Shown here: in pieces, positions 31,303 through 43,555 of the stretch
Layout: each line of letters starts with the position of its first letter
Position numbering within the stretch: the first letter of the stretch is position 1
Origin: Metellina segmentata
Taxonomy: Eukaryota; Arthropoda; Arachnida; Araneae; Tetragnathidae
Assembly (NCBI GenBank): GCA_947359465.1
Contig: OX375872.1
Span: 8,068,137 to 8,132,136 of the forward strand
DNA: 64,000 nt
Direction: 5' to 3'
The notes under the pieces: generated by a model
Told to the model about the DNA's origin: nothing
Database searches by the model: none
Seen by the model: only the letters and a program-made list of their open reading frames with translations
Made by a program: the position numbers and the translations under genes

Positions 31303-32555
31303 ACACTCTAAGAGACAACAAAAAAAGTTGCACCTGAAAGAAGTAGATCGGTATAAATGAAATGAAATTTGTAAGAGTGGTATAGATGCAAACGTTCAAA
31401 TTTTCAGAATCGTTTGAGCATGCGCCACGCTCAGGGCAGATCTCAAACACGCTGCATACCGGGGCATAAAAGGACATCCAGTAGCGGAAAAAATTCATTT
31501 CGACTCATGGCTACCGTGTTGGTTACATCGGTTCGCATTGAGTTATGTTTCGGAAAAAGTTCGCAAGCAAGTTAAGCAACTAGGAGAATTTGACAGAGTC
31601 ATTGGCCTCCGAGAATGCGGATGGTCTAATCGACGGATTGCGCAACATATTGGTTGTAGTGATGTTTCTGTTGTACGCTGCTGGCAGCGGTGGGTACATC
31701 AAGGCCAGCTTCAACCAGGGTCAGGAAGGCCTAGAGAAATCGGACCGAGAGAGGATCGACGTGTTGGAAGACCGACCCAACAATCACTGTTGCAGACATC
31801 CAACGGGCAGTGGGAACCTCTCGATCATCCAATAAGTGATCGCACCATTTGTCGTAGACCGTTACGATAATTGCCTCTAACAGCATCCCCGTTAAAGATG
31901 GATATGGGGCGGCGAGTCCCGCTTCTGTCTGTATAAAGACGACAATCGAATCCGTATGTGGAGGCAACATGGCCATACTGAATGATACCAAGATTCACGG
32001 TTTGCTGCGAAGAGACACAAGTCCAGAAGACATAGTGTCATGGTGTGGGGTGCAATTGCCCATGATGCCAAATCACCTTTAATATTCGTTACGGGCTCTT
32101 TGACAGGCCAGCGTTAGGTAAAAGAAATTTTCCAGCCAGTTATGCTCCATTTCTGAACCAGGTTCACCCGCTTTTTCAACACGATAATGCTCGACTCCAT
32201 ATTGCTCTTGTCTTTAGAGCTTGTCTACGACACAGCGATTTCTTGCCATGGCCAGTATTCCCACCGGACCTGTCCCCGATCGCGAAGGTATGGGATGCCA
32301 TTGGACGAGATGTCACTCCTTCAACCGTACCGCGTAAACTGCTGGAACTACGTGACAGGTTTCAACCAGCATTGGATAGCAGGACTTGATAAAGAACCTT
32401 TATGACTCACTACCAAAGCGCTTGCCATACTAAATGATACCATTTTTGTTTCAATCTTTCTCAATAAAGTTTGTATAGTGCACGTTACCAACCTTGTAAA
32501 TTTCATTGCATTCTGACAATTCCTTCTAGGTGCAAGTTTTTTTTTTTAAACAATA
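31303..32555 (+). mobile_element. Tc1-like transposon, second family, inactive
   Basis: The transposase relic lies between weakly conserved inverted ends that share 'aaaaaa.ttgcacct' (31321-31335 and, reversed, near 32528-32545). Boundaries are approximate because the outer bases have diverged. The roughly 1.25-kb length fits a Tc1-like element. Confidence 0.7.
31538..32390 (+). pseudogene. Tc1-like transposase pseudogene
   Basis: The first 110 codons are open and carry the N-terminal DNA-binding region: GEFDRVIGLRECGWSNRRIA, then SVVRCWQRWVHQGQLQ and GSGRPR, typical of this transposase group. The frame starts with TTG at 31538 where an ATG would be expected. Later parts are spread over all three frames: SVMVWGAIAHDAKSPL, QHDNARLH with the second catalytic Asp, LPWPVFPPDLSPIAKVWDA and TVPRKLLELRDRF. 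In the third part the usual Glu of SPIE is replaced by Ala (GCG at 32282-32284). It is not functional. The subfamily differs from the element at 7230: the second Asp to the Glu position is about 32 residues. Confidence 0.88.
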
Positions 32556-32728
32556 TTTGTAGTAATACAAAATAATCTATTAATAATTTCACTTAAGTAA
32601 TTTTAAGCAAAATTTCTCGTAATTATATCCATAATTTTTTAATACAGCTCTTCCTATTGTGTAAAATGTTGGTATTAGTTTTTTTGAAGCTTTAAAGGTA
32701 ATTTAACTTTTATCCAAACTTCATTGAG

Positions 32729-33028
32729 ACGCGGTAGTTTAGTTGGAAGAGCAACAAGAGGGTTGCGAGTTCAAATCCAACCAAATACCGTCGTGTACAA
32801 AGGAGGCTGGTGAATGTTAAATCTGTCGAGGCCTGAAATGTCCTCACTTTGGCGTGGCGTTGGAAGGTTGGAGAGTGGGGGGCCAGTCAGGTGTTATCTC
32901 ATCATCTGACCATAGTTCAAAATTACGTGGTGTTGTCCTCGGATCTTTCCCTATGGGGGTTGATCTCGGACCATCGCCAATAGCCCATTGTGTCACTCCA
33001 GTACGACGTTAATTAAATACCAAAGTAC
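32729..33028 (+). mobile_element. Near full-length SINE, head type 2
   Basis: Head 'gcggtagtttagttggaaga', 'gagggttgcgagttcaaatc' (B box), linker 'accgtcgtgtacaaaggagg', 'ctggtgaatgttaaatctgt', body 'cgtggtgttgtcctcggatc', end 'agtacgacgttaattaaata'. Confidence 0.92.
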
Positions 33029-33034
33029 CTCTCT

Positions 33035-33330
33035 ACATATGAAGCAGAGTTGGCATCTGTCTTTTCTCTATACAAATCTACACTGTTTGACCAATCCACT
33101 CCAAATTTTGAACACTTATTCTTCAGAATCCTGGGGGGAAATGTAGTCTACATGTTAACATATGATCTATTTGTCTTGGGTGTGCAAACAGGGCTAAAAA
33201 CAATTCGAAATCCCCATAGGAATAACATTGACTATCCTTACTATCAAGTTTGACCCATTCACATCAAATTTGGTACACTCATTCTTTAGAATCGTGCTGG
33301 AATCACAGGCTAGATATTAATCATGTTTAA
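33035..33330 (+). repeat. Dispersed repeat Y, copy 2 (empty site)
   Basis: Same block order as 8739-9060, but it reads 'ctaaaaacaattcgaaatcc' without interruption where copy 1 has a SINE tail. The block 'gttgacc.attcaca..aaatttggtac' is repeated once more at 33250-33295. Confidence 0.7.
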
Positions 33331-33618
33331 ATTGACCTCTAGAGGGAGTAGCACTTATAAAAGTCCTTAGGATTAACAATAAGTAGTATTGCGATTAATT
33401 ACAAACCGGGTTCATGAGGCTAGTGAAATATAAAACACAACCAATTACCGATGAAATAGCCTATAAAAACGCGATTGTAGAAGGGATGGAAGGATCGATA
33501 ACTGCATCTCGGAATGGATAAACAGGCATTTTATTAAACAATGTAAAACCAAGGGATTTTCAAAAAATGGGCTAAGTAACAACAAGGTCTGAAATAAAGA
33601 AACATTTTCTGGTTTGTA
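33331..33618. other. Spacer, nothing seen
   Basis: No gene or repeat recognised. Confidence 0.4.
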
Positions 33619-33839
33619 GGTAATTAACGTTGCACTGGAGTAACACGACGACATATTTGTGACGGTCCGGGATCAATCCCTAAGGGACAGAACCAAGGAC
33701 AACAGTCAGATGACGAGAACGCCACTGCTGAACTGACACCCCACTCTTCAAACCACGCCAACGTGAATTAATTTGAGGCCATGACAGATTTAACGTGCTG
33801 CAGACCCCGTGTACACGACGTCTTTGAGTAGACCAAGTT
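33619..33839 (-). mobile_element. SINE, head type 2 linker, truncated
   Basis: Reversed end 'aattaacgttgcactggagt', 'gtgacggtccgggatcaatc', 'aaaccacgccaacgtgaatt', 'gacagatttaacgtgctgca' and 'gtacacgacgtctttgagta'. Confidence 0.88.
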
Positions 33840-33979
33840 GTTGCGCACTACAAAACAACACAGACGAGTTCAACACCACAGCATAAAAAAAAGGTTCGGA
33901 AGAAAAAATACACACGGAGTTACCGCATCCATTTTGCAGCGAAGCAGGTGAGCAAGTGTCTTTCGCATTTAATCAACCT

Positions 33980-34290
33980 CTTTGAATGTATTTTAATCGA
34001 GACTATACTTCTCTTCAGTCTTCAGTGCATTTTGAAACATGACTGCGTTCAGACATGTCCCTTAAGCACTTTATGTACCCTTTAAATGCATTTTAATAGA
34101 GACCATGCGTTTTCAATACAGTTTGAGGCACTGGTGTTCAGACAAGTCTGCAGCACTTTATCAACAACTTTGAATGTATTTTAATCGAGGCCATGCGTTA
34201 CAGTTCAGGTTTGAAACATGTTTTCAGAGACACATGTTCAGCGCTTTACCTATACTTTCCAACGTATTTTAATAGTTGCAATGCGCCTTC
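33980..34290. repeat. Tandem repeat, ~90-100-bp unit, about 3.4 copies
   Basis: 'tttgaatgtattttaatcga' or its variants start near 33980, 34080, 34168 and 34256. Each is followed by 'ga.catgcgtt', 'cagt.tgaaac', 'tgttcaga.a' and 'gcactttat'. Units are clearly diverged. Confidence 0.7.
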
Positions 34291-34844
34291 AGTTAGAATC
34301 AAGGAGTTGCATCTACTAGTTTCATGTTGAATGCTGTTAAAACAATTCAAGTTATTGACTCGGTCTGTCTCTCTAATTTTTTAGTACACGATCGTTAATT
34401 AACACCATCTAGGCATTTAGGTAGATATACTTGTACGTGATAATTCAAACCATATTAATAACGAAAGGGAAGCTCAATGGCCACGCGTCGCCATGTACCA
34501 GAGCCCCATTTCAACACCTACAGGTGATTATCGTACCCTTGCTACCGTGTCAGCTAATCTGGGGGATAGATTTCCATATAGGGGGAGATAGCCTTGTGCT
34601 AAAGCAATTGTAGATAATAACAGTGCTGTGTGACATTCGAAGCGACACCCCACCTTTACGTCGGCAGATGTTCTAAAGAACAGAGCCTGTTCTGTTCGAA
34701 CTGATGGGCGCCGGCGGTTTTTTGATGAGCTTTCACACCAACCAGACAGTTGCAGAATGAAAGGTGAGTCGCTTTGAGTAATTAGGGAAATTAATCTTGC
34801 TGAGTGTTGCACGAAGAAATAAATGCGCATGAAATGCGACTCGT
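34291..34844. other. Spacer, no gene assigned
   Basis: Opposed ORFs of 60 and 100 codons overlap near 34528-34613; neither has a recognisable motif. Confidence 0.4.
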
Positions 34845-35215
34845 GGAATCAAATTAAAGGTATATTTTCTAACATTGGGTCACCCTTGGATTACGGTAAC
34901 TGGATGACTCCTGGATCTATTTAAATGGACGATAGACTTTCAAAATCCCCCAAATCGATCGAAATGTCGATTTTTTTAAAGATTTTAGTGTTACAAATTA
35001 ATTAATACAAATTCTGTAGATATTGCAAGGAATCAAATTAAACATATATTTTCTAACATTGTCACTCTTAGATTAGAATAATTGGATAATTTCTGGATGT
35101 ATTAAGAGGGCAGTAGATTTTCAAAATCTCTAAAATCGATCGAAAGGTAGATTCTTTTTTTTTTTTTTTTTTTTTAGCATTAAAAAATAACTAATAGTAA
35201 ATTCCGTAGATTTCA
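34845..35215. repeat. Tandem dimer, ~184-bp unit
   Basis: 'ggaatcaaattaaa' starts at 34845 and 35029. Both units continue 'tatattttctaacattg', 'ggat.a.t.ctggat', 'gactttcaaaatc', 'aaatcgatcgaaa' and 'taa.aaattc.gtagat'. The second unit carries a long T run. Confidence 0.75.
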
Positions 35216-36111
35216 AAAATGAGTTCGCCATTCCAATAAATTATCAGAGTTGCATAAACAGTAACGTAAAACACTGTTAAGTATAGTAAGTCTACAACGA
35301 AAAAGCGGTCGTCTCCGAATGAAAATTTTGCTTTGAACTGTTTCCTGCGCATCTAGTTTCTCTTGATTAATTTGATACATATTTTTTGGATAATCCTTAT
35401 ATAATCTGTTGCTTAATCTATACTTTTTGGCAAACGCATAGGGTGTCTTAGCACAATAAAGAATTTGTGCCTATCAGCTTTTGCTTAGTTATCAAAAATC
35501 TTGGCCATGTATTATGTAATAACTTCCATACAACTTAATATTTTAAAATCAAACATGATATATAACTTAGAAAAAAGTCTTCAAATGTTATAACAATCGG
35601 ATACTAGCTTCAAAAGTTCGTTTTAAAAATCCACTGTCACCTTAAGGGCACTCAGTAACAAGAACTGTCCAACGAATCAAATTATTTTTTGGTTAAAACA
35701 GTTGTATTAATACTGAAAAACAGTTTCACAGTGTTTATAGAAACTTAGAAGCCGGGAAACCTCTACTAAAAAATGTAACTTTGTTGTAAGAGATAAAACT
35801 GATAAAACCTGATGAAAAAATAATGATTTCTTTAACGTAAGTCTGAGTGAGTTTCTATTTTAAAATCCCCTAATTTCACAGAAAATGCATATCAGATAAT
35901 GCTGATACCCCATAGTTCCAACCTCAAATAGTTTATTTCTATGATTGATTAATTGAGCTTGTCATAGGTACTTGTTATGGGTCTCTTTTTATCTCCACCA
36001 TACTTCTTCCTGATACTAACATCCAGTCAAGTAAAAATGCGCAGTGGGTCATTGAGCATGACACATCATTATTTTCTATTCATCTATCTTTAAAATGTAA
36101 GATGAAAGTTA
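35216..36111. other. AT-rich spacer, nothing seen
   Basis: No gene or repeat recognised. Confidence 0.5.
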
Positions 36112-36350
36112 CATTTTAAAGTTCTCCCCAGTATGAATTTCGTACCATGAAACCCAATCAACCTCAATGAAAATTCCCAAAAATTCATTCCACGCTGCCA
36201 TTTTAAAACGACGTACTCGTGTATGCTTAAAATTTAACACTTTAAAGTTCTCCGTGTTGTATGAATCTTATATCATAAAACCCAACCAACATGAATTGAA
36301 ATCCCTAAAAATGCATTCCACACTGCGTTCTGAAAGGTACTTGATCCATG
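36112..36350. repeat. Tandem dimer, ~126-bp unit
   Basis: 'tttaaagttctcc' occurs at 36115 and 36241. Both units continue 'gtatgaat', 'atgaaacccaa.caac', 'aaattcc.aaaaat.cattcca' and 'actgc'. Confidence 0.7.
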
Positions 36351-37276
36351 TTAAAGCACACAAACCGTCAAAACCTTTACAATTCACTTGGCCATAAATA
36401 AAGACAACTCGCAAGCCCAGACACCCTTAAAATGACGAATAGCCCTCGGACGTAACATCTAATTTAAAGCCACCAGACAATCCCTTTTGGGATCTATTTT
36501 GGAATCAGGAGCTGCTTATGAAGTTATATTATCCCGAAGATTAATCGCGGAGGTCGAAAACAAATATATTTTACACATTCCATTTAATTCAAGGCATGCC
36601 ACGGCAACAAAAATTGCAAAGATAAATTCATTCCTGATGCAGAATCCCATTGGGTTTCAGGTCACGTGCTTCAGGAGAGAATAATTTGTACCTATATTAA
36701 AAGCTAATACAGCGGTCAAGCTACAGGGGCTCTTATTAGAAGACACGGGCTGCTGGTCACAGCGTGGGGGCTTGTTAGGAATTGTTCAAAAACTTTAAAA
36801 AACATAATCGCTAAATTACATTTATTAGCTGGAAAGCTTTCAGAATATTGATGGCGTGCTATTTGTTATCAATAAATGAGACGATGGGGTCCGAAAAGTG
36901 CATCGGTAATGGAAAAGAGGTATCAGAGCGAGACACTTCCCCCACCACACTGGACGAGCGTGAGTTGAAAATGAATCTCAGACGAAGGGAAAAGAATGCT
37001 TTAAAAGAGTAATTACCACGAATGGATGGAGATCTTGCGACTGAGATCAGAAATGGTGTAAGTACAAAAATGAATCAATTAAAGTGCAGTAAAATCTTCT
37101 TTACAAAACACATCTAGAGACTTCTAACTACCAACCAAAGCTGAACAGCAAACCTCTAATCGATGTTAAATGATGTAAAGTGCAGTAAAGTGTACTATGC
37201 TTGAGACAACCTGAGACTTTCAACTACCAACAAGACCAGCAAGGTATAACAGCAAGCCACCAATGGGTAGGTGCAA
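36351..37276. other. Spacer, nothing seen
   Basis: Short ORFs only; no motif recognised. Confidence 0.45.
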
Positions 37277-37403
37277 AGTTAATTAACGTTGGAAACGGGC
37301 TACTGGCGGTCCGGGATTAATCCCAAAATGAAATTTTCAATGACAACGCCTTGAAATTTTGAATTACTGTCAGATTACAAGAACAATACCTGAAGTAGCG
37401 ATC
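37277..37403 (-). mobile_element. SINE 3' fragment, diverged
   Basis: Reversed 'agttaattaacgttgg', 'gggctactggcggtccggga', 'ttttgaattactgtcagatt' and 'acaatacctga'. Confidence 0.75.
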
Positions 37404-38402
37404 CCCAGAGGCAGTAAACCCCATGGAAAGAGATCATTAAGGAATCTCGGGATTATGAAGTCCATACACAAGTAAGATGTTCCCCGGAGCAGCTTTTTGG
37501 TAATATATTTGAAACGTGGCGAATAAAAATAACTAGTTTTGTTTATTTATTCAATTGAACTCGAAAGAAAAATATTCAATTACCGGGAACAAACAATGTG
37601 TGAGTTCATAAAACTTTGCTTTTGCGAAGGGTACCAGTATTATGGTACTCGTAAAAGCGATTCACAATACTGATACTCAGTTTTAACTAAAGCTCTATCA
37701 GTATTGTAAATTGTGAATTCAAGTATGTAACTTAGATTTCTAAGAAAAGCTTAGCCTCGCTCACCATGCTCTAGATTCACACCCAAAGGAGGAATCCAAG
37801 GAAAATCTATATGGTAGAAGGATGAAAAAAAAATTGGTGTATCTCACGCAATTAGCCTTATCAAAATGGGTAGAAAATACAGATATCATAACAGTGGTAG
37901 GCATTGTTAGGATACTTTCCAATCCATTTCTTCGGTAATTCCCACGTTCCAGGCTATCCACATTGTACTTAAATGGGTTAATGTAGAGCATTTCGGTACT
38001 TTAATTTTACTCATTTTGAGGCCATCACTGATATTTGATAAAAATGTATGCAGAAAAGTTGGAAGAAGTTTAATCGCTCCATTATTCATTTCTATTTCAT
38101 TACATGTTATTCAATCTCTATTTACTCATAAGGAAATTTACAGCAGAAAAAGATTCAATTGCTAAATGTAGGGCATCGAATTGTGATGCGTTTAGACAGA
38201 TAGGTTAGAATGGTAACTTTAAAAGTTGGTTTTGAAAGTCCTCGGTCCCCTTAAAACTATTTTTCGAGAGTGAAAGCAGTAATAACTTTCTTAACTTTTA
38301 AAACCTACAATACAGAATATTTACATCTCACCAATCTCGAATGGATTCAAAATTTTGTTATTTGGTTGATATGACCGAACATTTTAATTAGTTAAATCTG
38401 AA
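37404..38402. other. AT-rich spacer, nothing seen
   Basis: No gene recognised. The first 50 bp contain a weak echo of the CGAGAT-palindrome repeat. Confidence 0.45.
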
Positions 38403-39071
38403 GTGACAAGTAAAGGAAATACAGCTTTAAACACACACACACAATTATTAGTCATTGCATTTGAGCAGAAATTAAGAGTGATTTTGGAAGACATTACCAA
38501 AGATGAATTTGAACTTTTTGAAAATCTAATAAATTATAGGTTAAGTTTAAATATCGAAAAATGTATTGCAAGATATTTGTTAGAATGATTAATTTTATTT
38601 TAGTTTCATTTTAAACATATTTCAGTATTTAAGAAATCATCAGAAGATGATGAAAGTTATACTACATCCACTGAAGTGTTATTTAAATTAATAGACGTCA
38701 AAACTTTTCCTGGAATATCCATTGCAGATCTACAAATGGAGATTCAGGAAATTCAGAATATAAGTATCTGGATGCAAAAATTCTGGAAATGGTAGCACAG
38801 GTTGAAAAAAAGAGACAACTGTGGAGGAAACATCAAAGGGCATTATATTTAAATGCTGGAACTTCTTTCCGACTAATTATTCAAATACTAGGAGATAAGC
38901 TTTTGGGATTTAAATCTTATTTGGGTGCACATATAATTTTGAACAAATTTTCTCTACGATGAAAGTAAACATAGATGCAGACTAACGGATGCAAGTTTAA
39001 AAGCGGAACTTGTAAAATGCACGAAATACACTCCAAATATGACTAAATTGGCGGAGAAAGTCCCAAAATAG
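38403..39071 (+). pseudogene. hAT transposase C-terminal relic
   Basis: The last part is the most telling: EQIFSTMK (38941-38964) followed, after a 1-nt frame change, by HRCRLTDASLKAELVKCTKY and a TAG at 39069-39071. EQ.FS.MK and RLTD..L are conserved in the C-terminal dimerisation region of hAT transposases. Upstream, in other frames, are ADLQMEIQEIQN (about 38730) and FELFENL (about 38505), which fit the order seen in the family. The N-terminal zinc finger and catalytic residues are not visible. It is a broken remnant. Confidence 0.7.
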
Positions 39072-39345
39072 CATTGAATGTGAACTGAATATTGAAATAA
39101 ATAATCGTAATATTATTTTTACGATACATTGTATTTACATTTACATGAATAAATAAAAATTTACAAAAAAATGTCGTTTTATTTACTGTACACACAAAAA
39201 ACAATAACTGAGAATTTTTTTTGAAACTTGCATTTGTATAATATGTGTTTGTAAATACTAAAATAATTAAAAAATAAATAAAATAAAAAATAAATACGGC
39301 TCCCTAAATTTAATTTTTTGTTGGAATGGCTCTTCGTTTCCGAAA

Positions 39346-39360
39346 GGTCCCAGACCCCTG
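39346..39360 (+). repeat. Probable right terminus of the hAT relic
   Basis: GGTCCCAGACCCCTG ends at 39360; its reverse complement CAGGGGTCTGGGACC has the CAGGGGTC start common to hAT terminal repeats. It lies 275 bp after the transposase stop, as expected for a 3' end. No matching left end was found. Confidence 0.5.
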
Positions 39361-39519
39361 CCCTATGCTAACCTGGACCTGCAAGAAGAGTTTTATGACA
39401 ACTCCTAATGTGGTGCCGATGACAGACGGATATTTTTTAAAGACGCATAGACGGAACGGAAACGACGAATAGACGAAAAAGACGTGTAGACTAAAATACG
39501 CTGAAAGTAAAGAATTTTG

Positions 39520-39922
39520 TTTGAGGCCCGAAAAGCAGATTTGCTAACATTAGTAGATGAATTAGGTCTGATAGCGCAAAGTGGTCGAAACCTAGATTAG
39601 ATTCTTAAAAACTATGACGAGGAGAGCACAAAAAATTTGTTGAACTGAACATGAGAGAAAATTGAAACACTACAAATCAAAACTTAACGGACAGGGCAAC
39701 GGTCTATACAAAAAAAAAATGATTTATTGAAATTGATAAGCTGTTACGAGACGAATAAGGATATAAGTAGTTACTTAACTTTATTCGTAAGACAGATTAG
39801 TCGAATTGAGATACCAGAAACGGAATGGGTTACCCATTTGTTGGGTTTACTCCCATTGGAAATGGCTAATTTGATCACGCGTGAGCCAGGCAAAAAGTCT
39901 AATGACTATGACAATATTTCTC
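39520..39922 (+). pseudogene. Retrotransposon gag fragment (SCAN-like type)
   Basis: One frame, with stop codons, reads ARKADLLTLVDELGL near the start and then ISSYLTLFVRQISRIEIPET and WVTHLLGLLPLEMANLITRE before losing similarity near 39920. This pattern (basic start, then WV..LLGLLP.E....I.RE) is that of gag proteins of gypsy-like retrotransposons whose capsid resembles the SCAN domain, known from spiders and ticks. No pol sequence follows. It is an isolated, decayed piece. Confidence 0.65.
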
Positions 39923-40586
39923 TTTTTGTGTGTTTATTAAAAATTGCAATGTTTTACTTTATCTTTTGATAATGTTGATTTAGTTTTTTATTCTTAAGTG
40001 ATGTATGTTTAATTTTGTTTAATGTTCAAATAAAATGTTAATTGTTAATTTTTAACCTTTTGTCTTTTCCTCATCATTGATCACATGATGTGTAATGGAA
40101 ACATCACTCGATATATTTTTAGTATTATGTGAATATTTTTATTTGTAATCCTAGATATCGAAACTTTTGTCCAATAATCCCGCAGTGAGCAGGAGTTAGT
40201 GATTCCCTTCCAAAATATTTAGCTAAATAACCACTTGTTCATGTCTACGTTGTGGTCTTCCGCGAATCTAGGTTTTTGCTAATGTTAATGTTAAGTATGA
40301 TAACATTCTACATCCCGTTAAAGTGTAAAATAACCGAGTAAATAAAGTTCCGAATTCAAAAGGCTGTAAAGTGAGAACAACTGGTCATATTTTTGCAATT
40401 AACGATAATTTACTGAACTTGATATGTAGAGATTACTGTAGCTGAATATTTTTTTTTGCACCAGACTCAACATCAGAAGCACGAGATACACTTACCATTT
40501 ACTCCTACTGAATTTATGAACTCTTCCAGAACAAAGGGGGAGACTTGTTTGTAGACCGACCGTCTAGTGTGTTGCGAAACTTCATA
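39923..40586. other. AT-rich spacer, nothing seen
   Basis: No gene or repeat recognised. Confidence 0.45.
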
Positions 40587-41202
40587 GAAGAAACCTTCAT
40601 AGAAGAAAGCCTCCGCACTCAAAGCGTGACGTCATTAGGGTAGCCCGAGCCTTGACTCGGTCAGAAGAGTGTTGCGGATATGATCGCTTATGCGCTTATA
40701 TGCTACCTAAATTAATAAGTGAAGGGGAAGGCATTTGAAAAAAATAGTTGATATCTTCAATGACATTGAAGCGTTAGAAAGACCTTACCTACAATTTTTT
40801 TATGAAACAAAATTCATTTTTATATTTTCTTGCATACTGATTTGTTTTATGTTCAACTATTGCTTTGACTTTCATTCCAGAATAGTGTTTGAAGCATGCT
40901 TTACAATTGTTTCTACTATGCCATTAATTTTATGTATTTGGCATTGGTTTAGGATGCAATAAATTTCCTTTTCTTTTATTATTTTTAATGTTAAATTAGA
41001 AGCAACTAATCGTTGATACTTACATTTTAAAAACATCATTTCTTGCTTGTCTGAAATTAATCTTTATATGATAATGTAAACATGTTAACAACCTCTAAAA
41101 CTTCATGTTTTAGATAACATAATTCTCCTTAATCCATACTAAGAATATAACTGCTTTCGTTGTTATCAAGAATATCGAAACAATCATCTACATTGTCAAG
41201 AA

Positions 41203-43443
41203 TCAACATTTTATTGCAGTTAGCACATTTTTTGCTTTTATAACAGAATGAAAACAATAACCAGCAATGTATGTTAGTAAACGCAATATAGTAACTAATG
41301 TAACAAAATCTTCAGAAACTGTAATTTGTTTAAAACACGAAACATGAATTTTTTGTAGTTTCTCCTTTTCTTTGATATTAGAGAATGATAAATTTAATTT
41401 ACCATACTTTGATGAAATCAAAGGAGCAAGGGTTTGAAACCTAAGCTTCGATTCATTTTCAAAAACCTGTCTCAACTAGATATTACATTGCGAGCCAGAC
41501 AATTGGAGAAACTTTCCAAACCGATTTTCAAGAATGTCGATTTGAATTTTCCCAGTTAAAAAATAGGCCATCCCCAATTCATTGCACAAATATGAACGCA
41601 TTTCAAGTACAGCATGTGTAGTATGAGAAAGTGCTGTATATGTTTCTTTAGATAAAAAGCCAGAAGTATATTTCAGAGAATACCAAGTATCCAGCCAAAC
41701 TAAGAATTTTTCTAGGTACATCACCTTTTCATCGGATGCATTAGGTGACAAAGGCCCACAGTACATATTTCGTTTACGACTTCCTTTAAATTTACTTTTC
41801 ACATTCATTATCTTCCACCATTTAATAATGATTGAAATCTATTCAGATGTTTCCAAACAAGAAGGCTCATCGGTATGTGTGGAAAGTACTTTCAGCCCTT
41901 CAACAACATGGTCATTAAAAATTTGAAGACTAAGTTTACATTTTGTCTCTCCATAGAAGATGGAGAAACAGCTTTTAAAGTTAAACCATAAACATATTTT
42001 GCTATTTGTCCATCCTCTAAAGAATGTATAGTTTTAATGGTTCTAAAAGAGGCAGTTTTAGTTATGTTTTTATCATTAAAATCAATAAAATATATGCATT
42101 GACCATAATTCTTCTGATTGAGCCAATTATTTCTGACACATTTCAGGTGTACTGGATCAAAAATGTAAAACAACGGTCTATTAGGATTTGAAGGGTGATT
42201 ATAAACAATACTTAAACAAGGGTGGGTAGCAAAATGGAACATTGCTTTACTTTGTAATAAGTTATTATCGGTTGTAACACAGACTACAAAATAACCTATA
42301 CTTTCTAGCCCAACAATGACCTTTTAATGTACACATGAAGAAAATTTTATTCAATGTTTTGAACTGGCAAAATGTGCGCAACATGAAAGCTTGAGCAAAT
42401 TCCTTGCACCATAAAAACATAAGCAATGGATGCAGCTTTATCATTATTGACAGACTTGCCAACAACTTTACCACCTTTATAATCAAGTACTGCTTAATAT
42501 GTATTTAATCAATTATCAATGAAACTTTAGTTTCTTCGGGATTTAATAAATGAAATAGTCCTTTGGCGTACACTAAAATTGTTTCTCCTGATTGCTTAAG
42601 TTGAGGATTTAATTTAACAGAAGAGCACAGTCGTTCTATAGTAGAGGGATGGGGAAATATTAATTGATTACTATCTTTAAAAAATTTATAGGCATGAGGT
42701 GAAATTAAAAAAAGTATACTACAAAATACCATTAATTCGGAACCATAATGAAAGGCATTTTTTTGTTAATAGTAAAGTCAGTTGTTCAGTCAAGAAATCA
42801 ATTATTGATTTTTTTATCATCAGAAATTTTGTCTTAAAACATCAAGCAATTCAATTATCGTATTTGATATACTTTCAACATCACACTCATTACTGTTTAC
42901 ATTTGACCCAAATTCTTTAAAATATTTAATAACTCCTTTGTATTATTTGTTTTAAAAGGAAATTTATAATTATTAAATTTTGAAATCTTACAATTCTTAA
43001 CAAATGCCGTAATATTTAGATTATTATGAATAAGTATTGATTTTAAAATACATGGTGCTGGTGAGAAATTTACCTGATAAAAATGAACTTTGTCTTCCAT
43101 ATACTTTATCGTCCATGATGAATGTATATCATGGATATTTACTAATAAAGTTTTGAGTTCATTTATAGCATGTTGCCTTTTGATATTTTTCATAGTCCTT
43201 TAAACTTTGCTGTATAGCCAGACTGACATGTTTATCAGCAGCTACAATCTTTTCTGCAGGACTTGGTCTGGAAGGTTTGGGCGTATTTATGTAGCTGGGA
43301 TAACTATTGAAGGTGTCACTATATCTCTCAATTTCGGAAAGGAAAGGGGTACCGTCTTCATAATACCAGATGAAGAATCCATCACTTTTATATTCCAGAT
43401 AACTGCCTCTTTTGGAAAGTGATGTTAGCAAACCTGTATACAA
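41203..43443 (-). pseudogene. P-element/THAP9-like transposase pseudogene
   Basis: Read from the right on the minus strand, fragments appear in the order of a P-type transposase. They are: an N-terminal region ending FPFKTNNTKELLNILKNLG (about 42910); SPHAYKFFKDSNQLIFPHPS then CSSVKLNPQLKQ (42560-42700); FYIFDPVHLKCVRNNWLNQK (about 42130); GFLSKETYTALSHTTHAVLE (about 41640); and ENRFGKFLQLSG then RQVFENESKLR (41440-41510), the C-terminal signature. The frame changes at least four times. One in-frame stop separates SGSQCNI from RQVFENE at 41476-41478. A possible THAP zinc-finger remnant (VCIESF, later METMKPD) lies at 43951-44175 but is uncertain. The gene is dead. Confidence 0.85.
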
Positions 43444-43555
43444 ACAAACGATATTTACTTTGCTACAAAATAAAATAACTTAGTTCATTTAAATACAAAA
43501 GAACTAACATGAATGTATACCTAAATTAAAAAGTGTTAAAATGAAGTAGCTGGGA

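Noticed and set aside
36710..36735. Left terminus of the hAT relic ('ctacaggggctc')
   Set aside because: It does not continue into the complement of the right end, and the flanking 8 bases do not match those after 39360.
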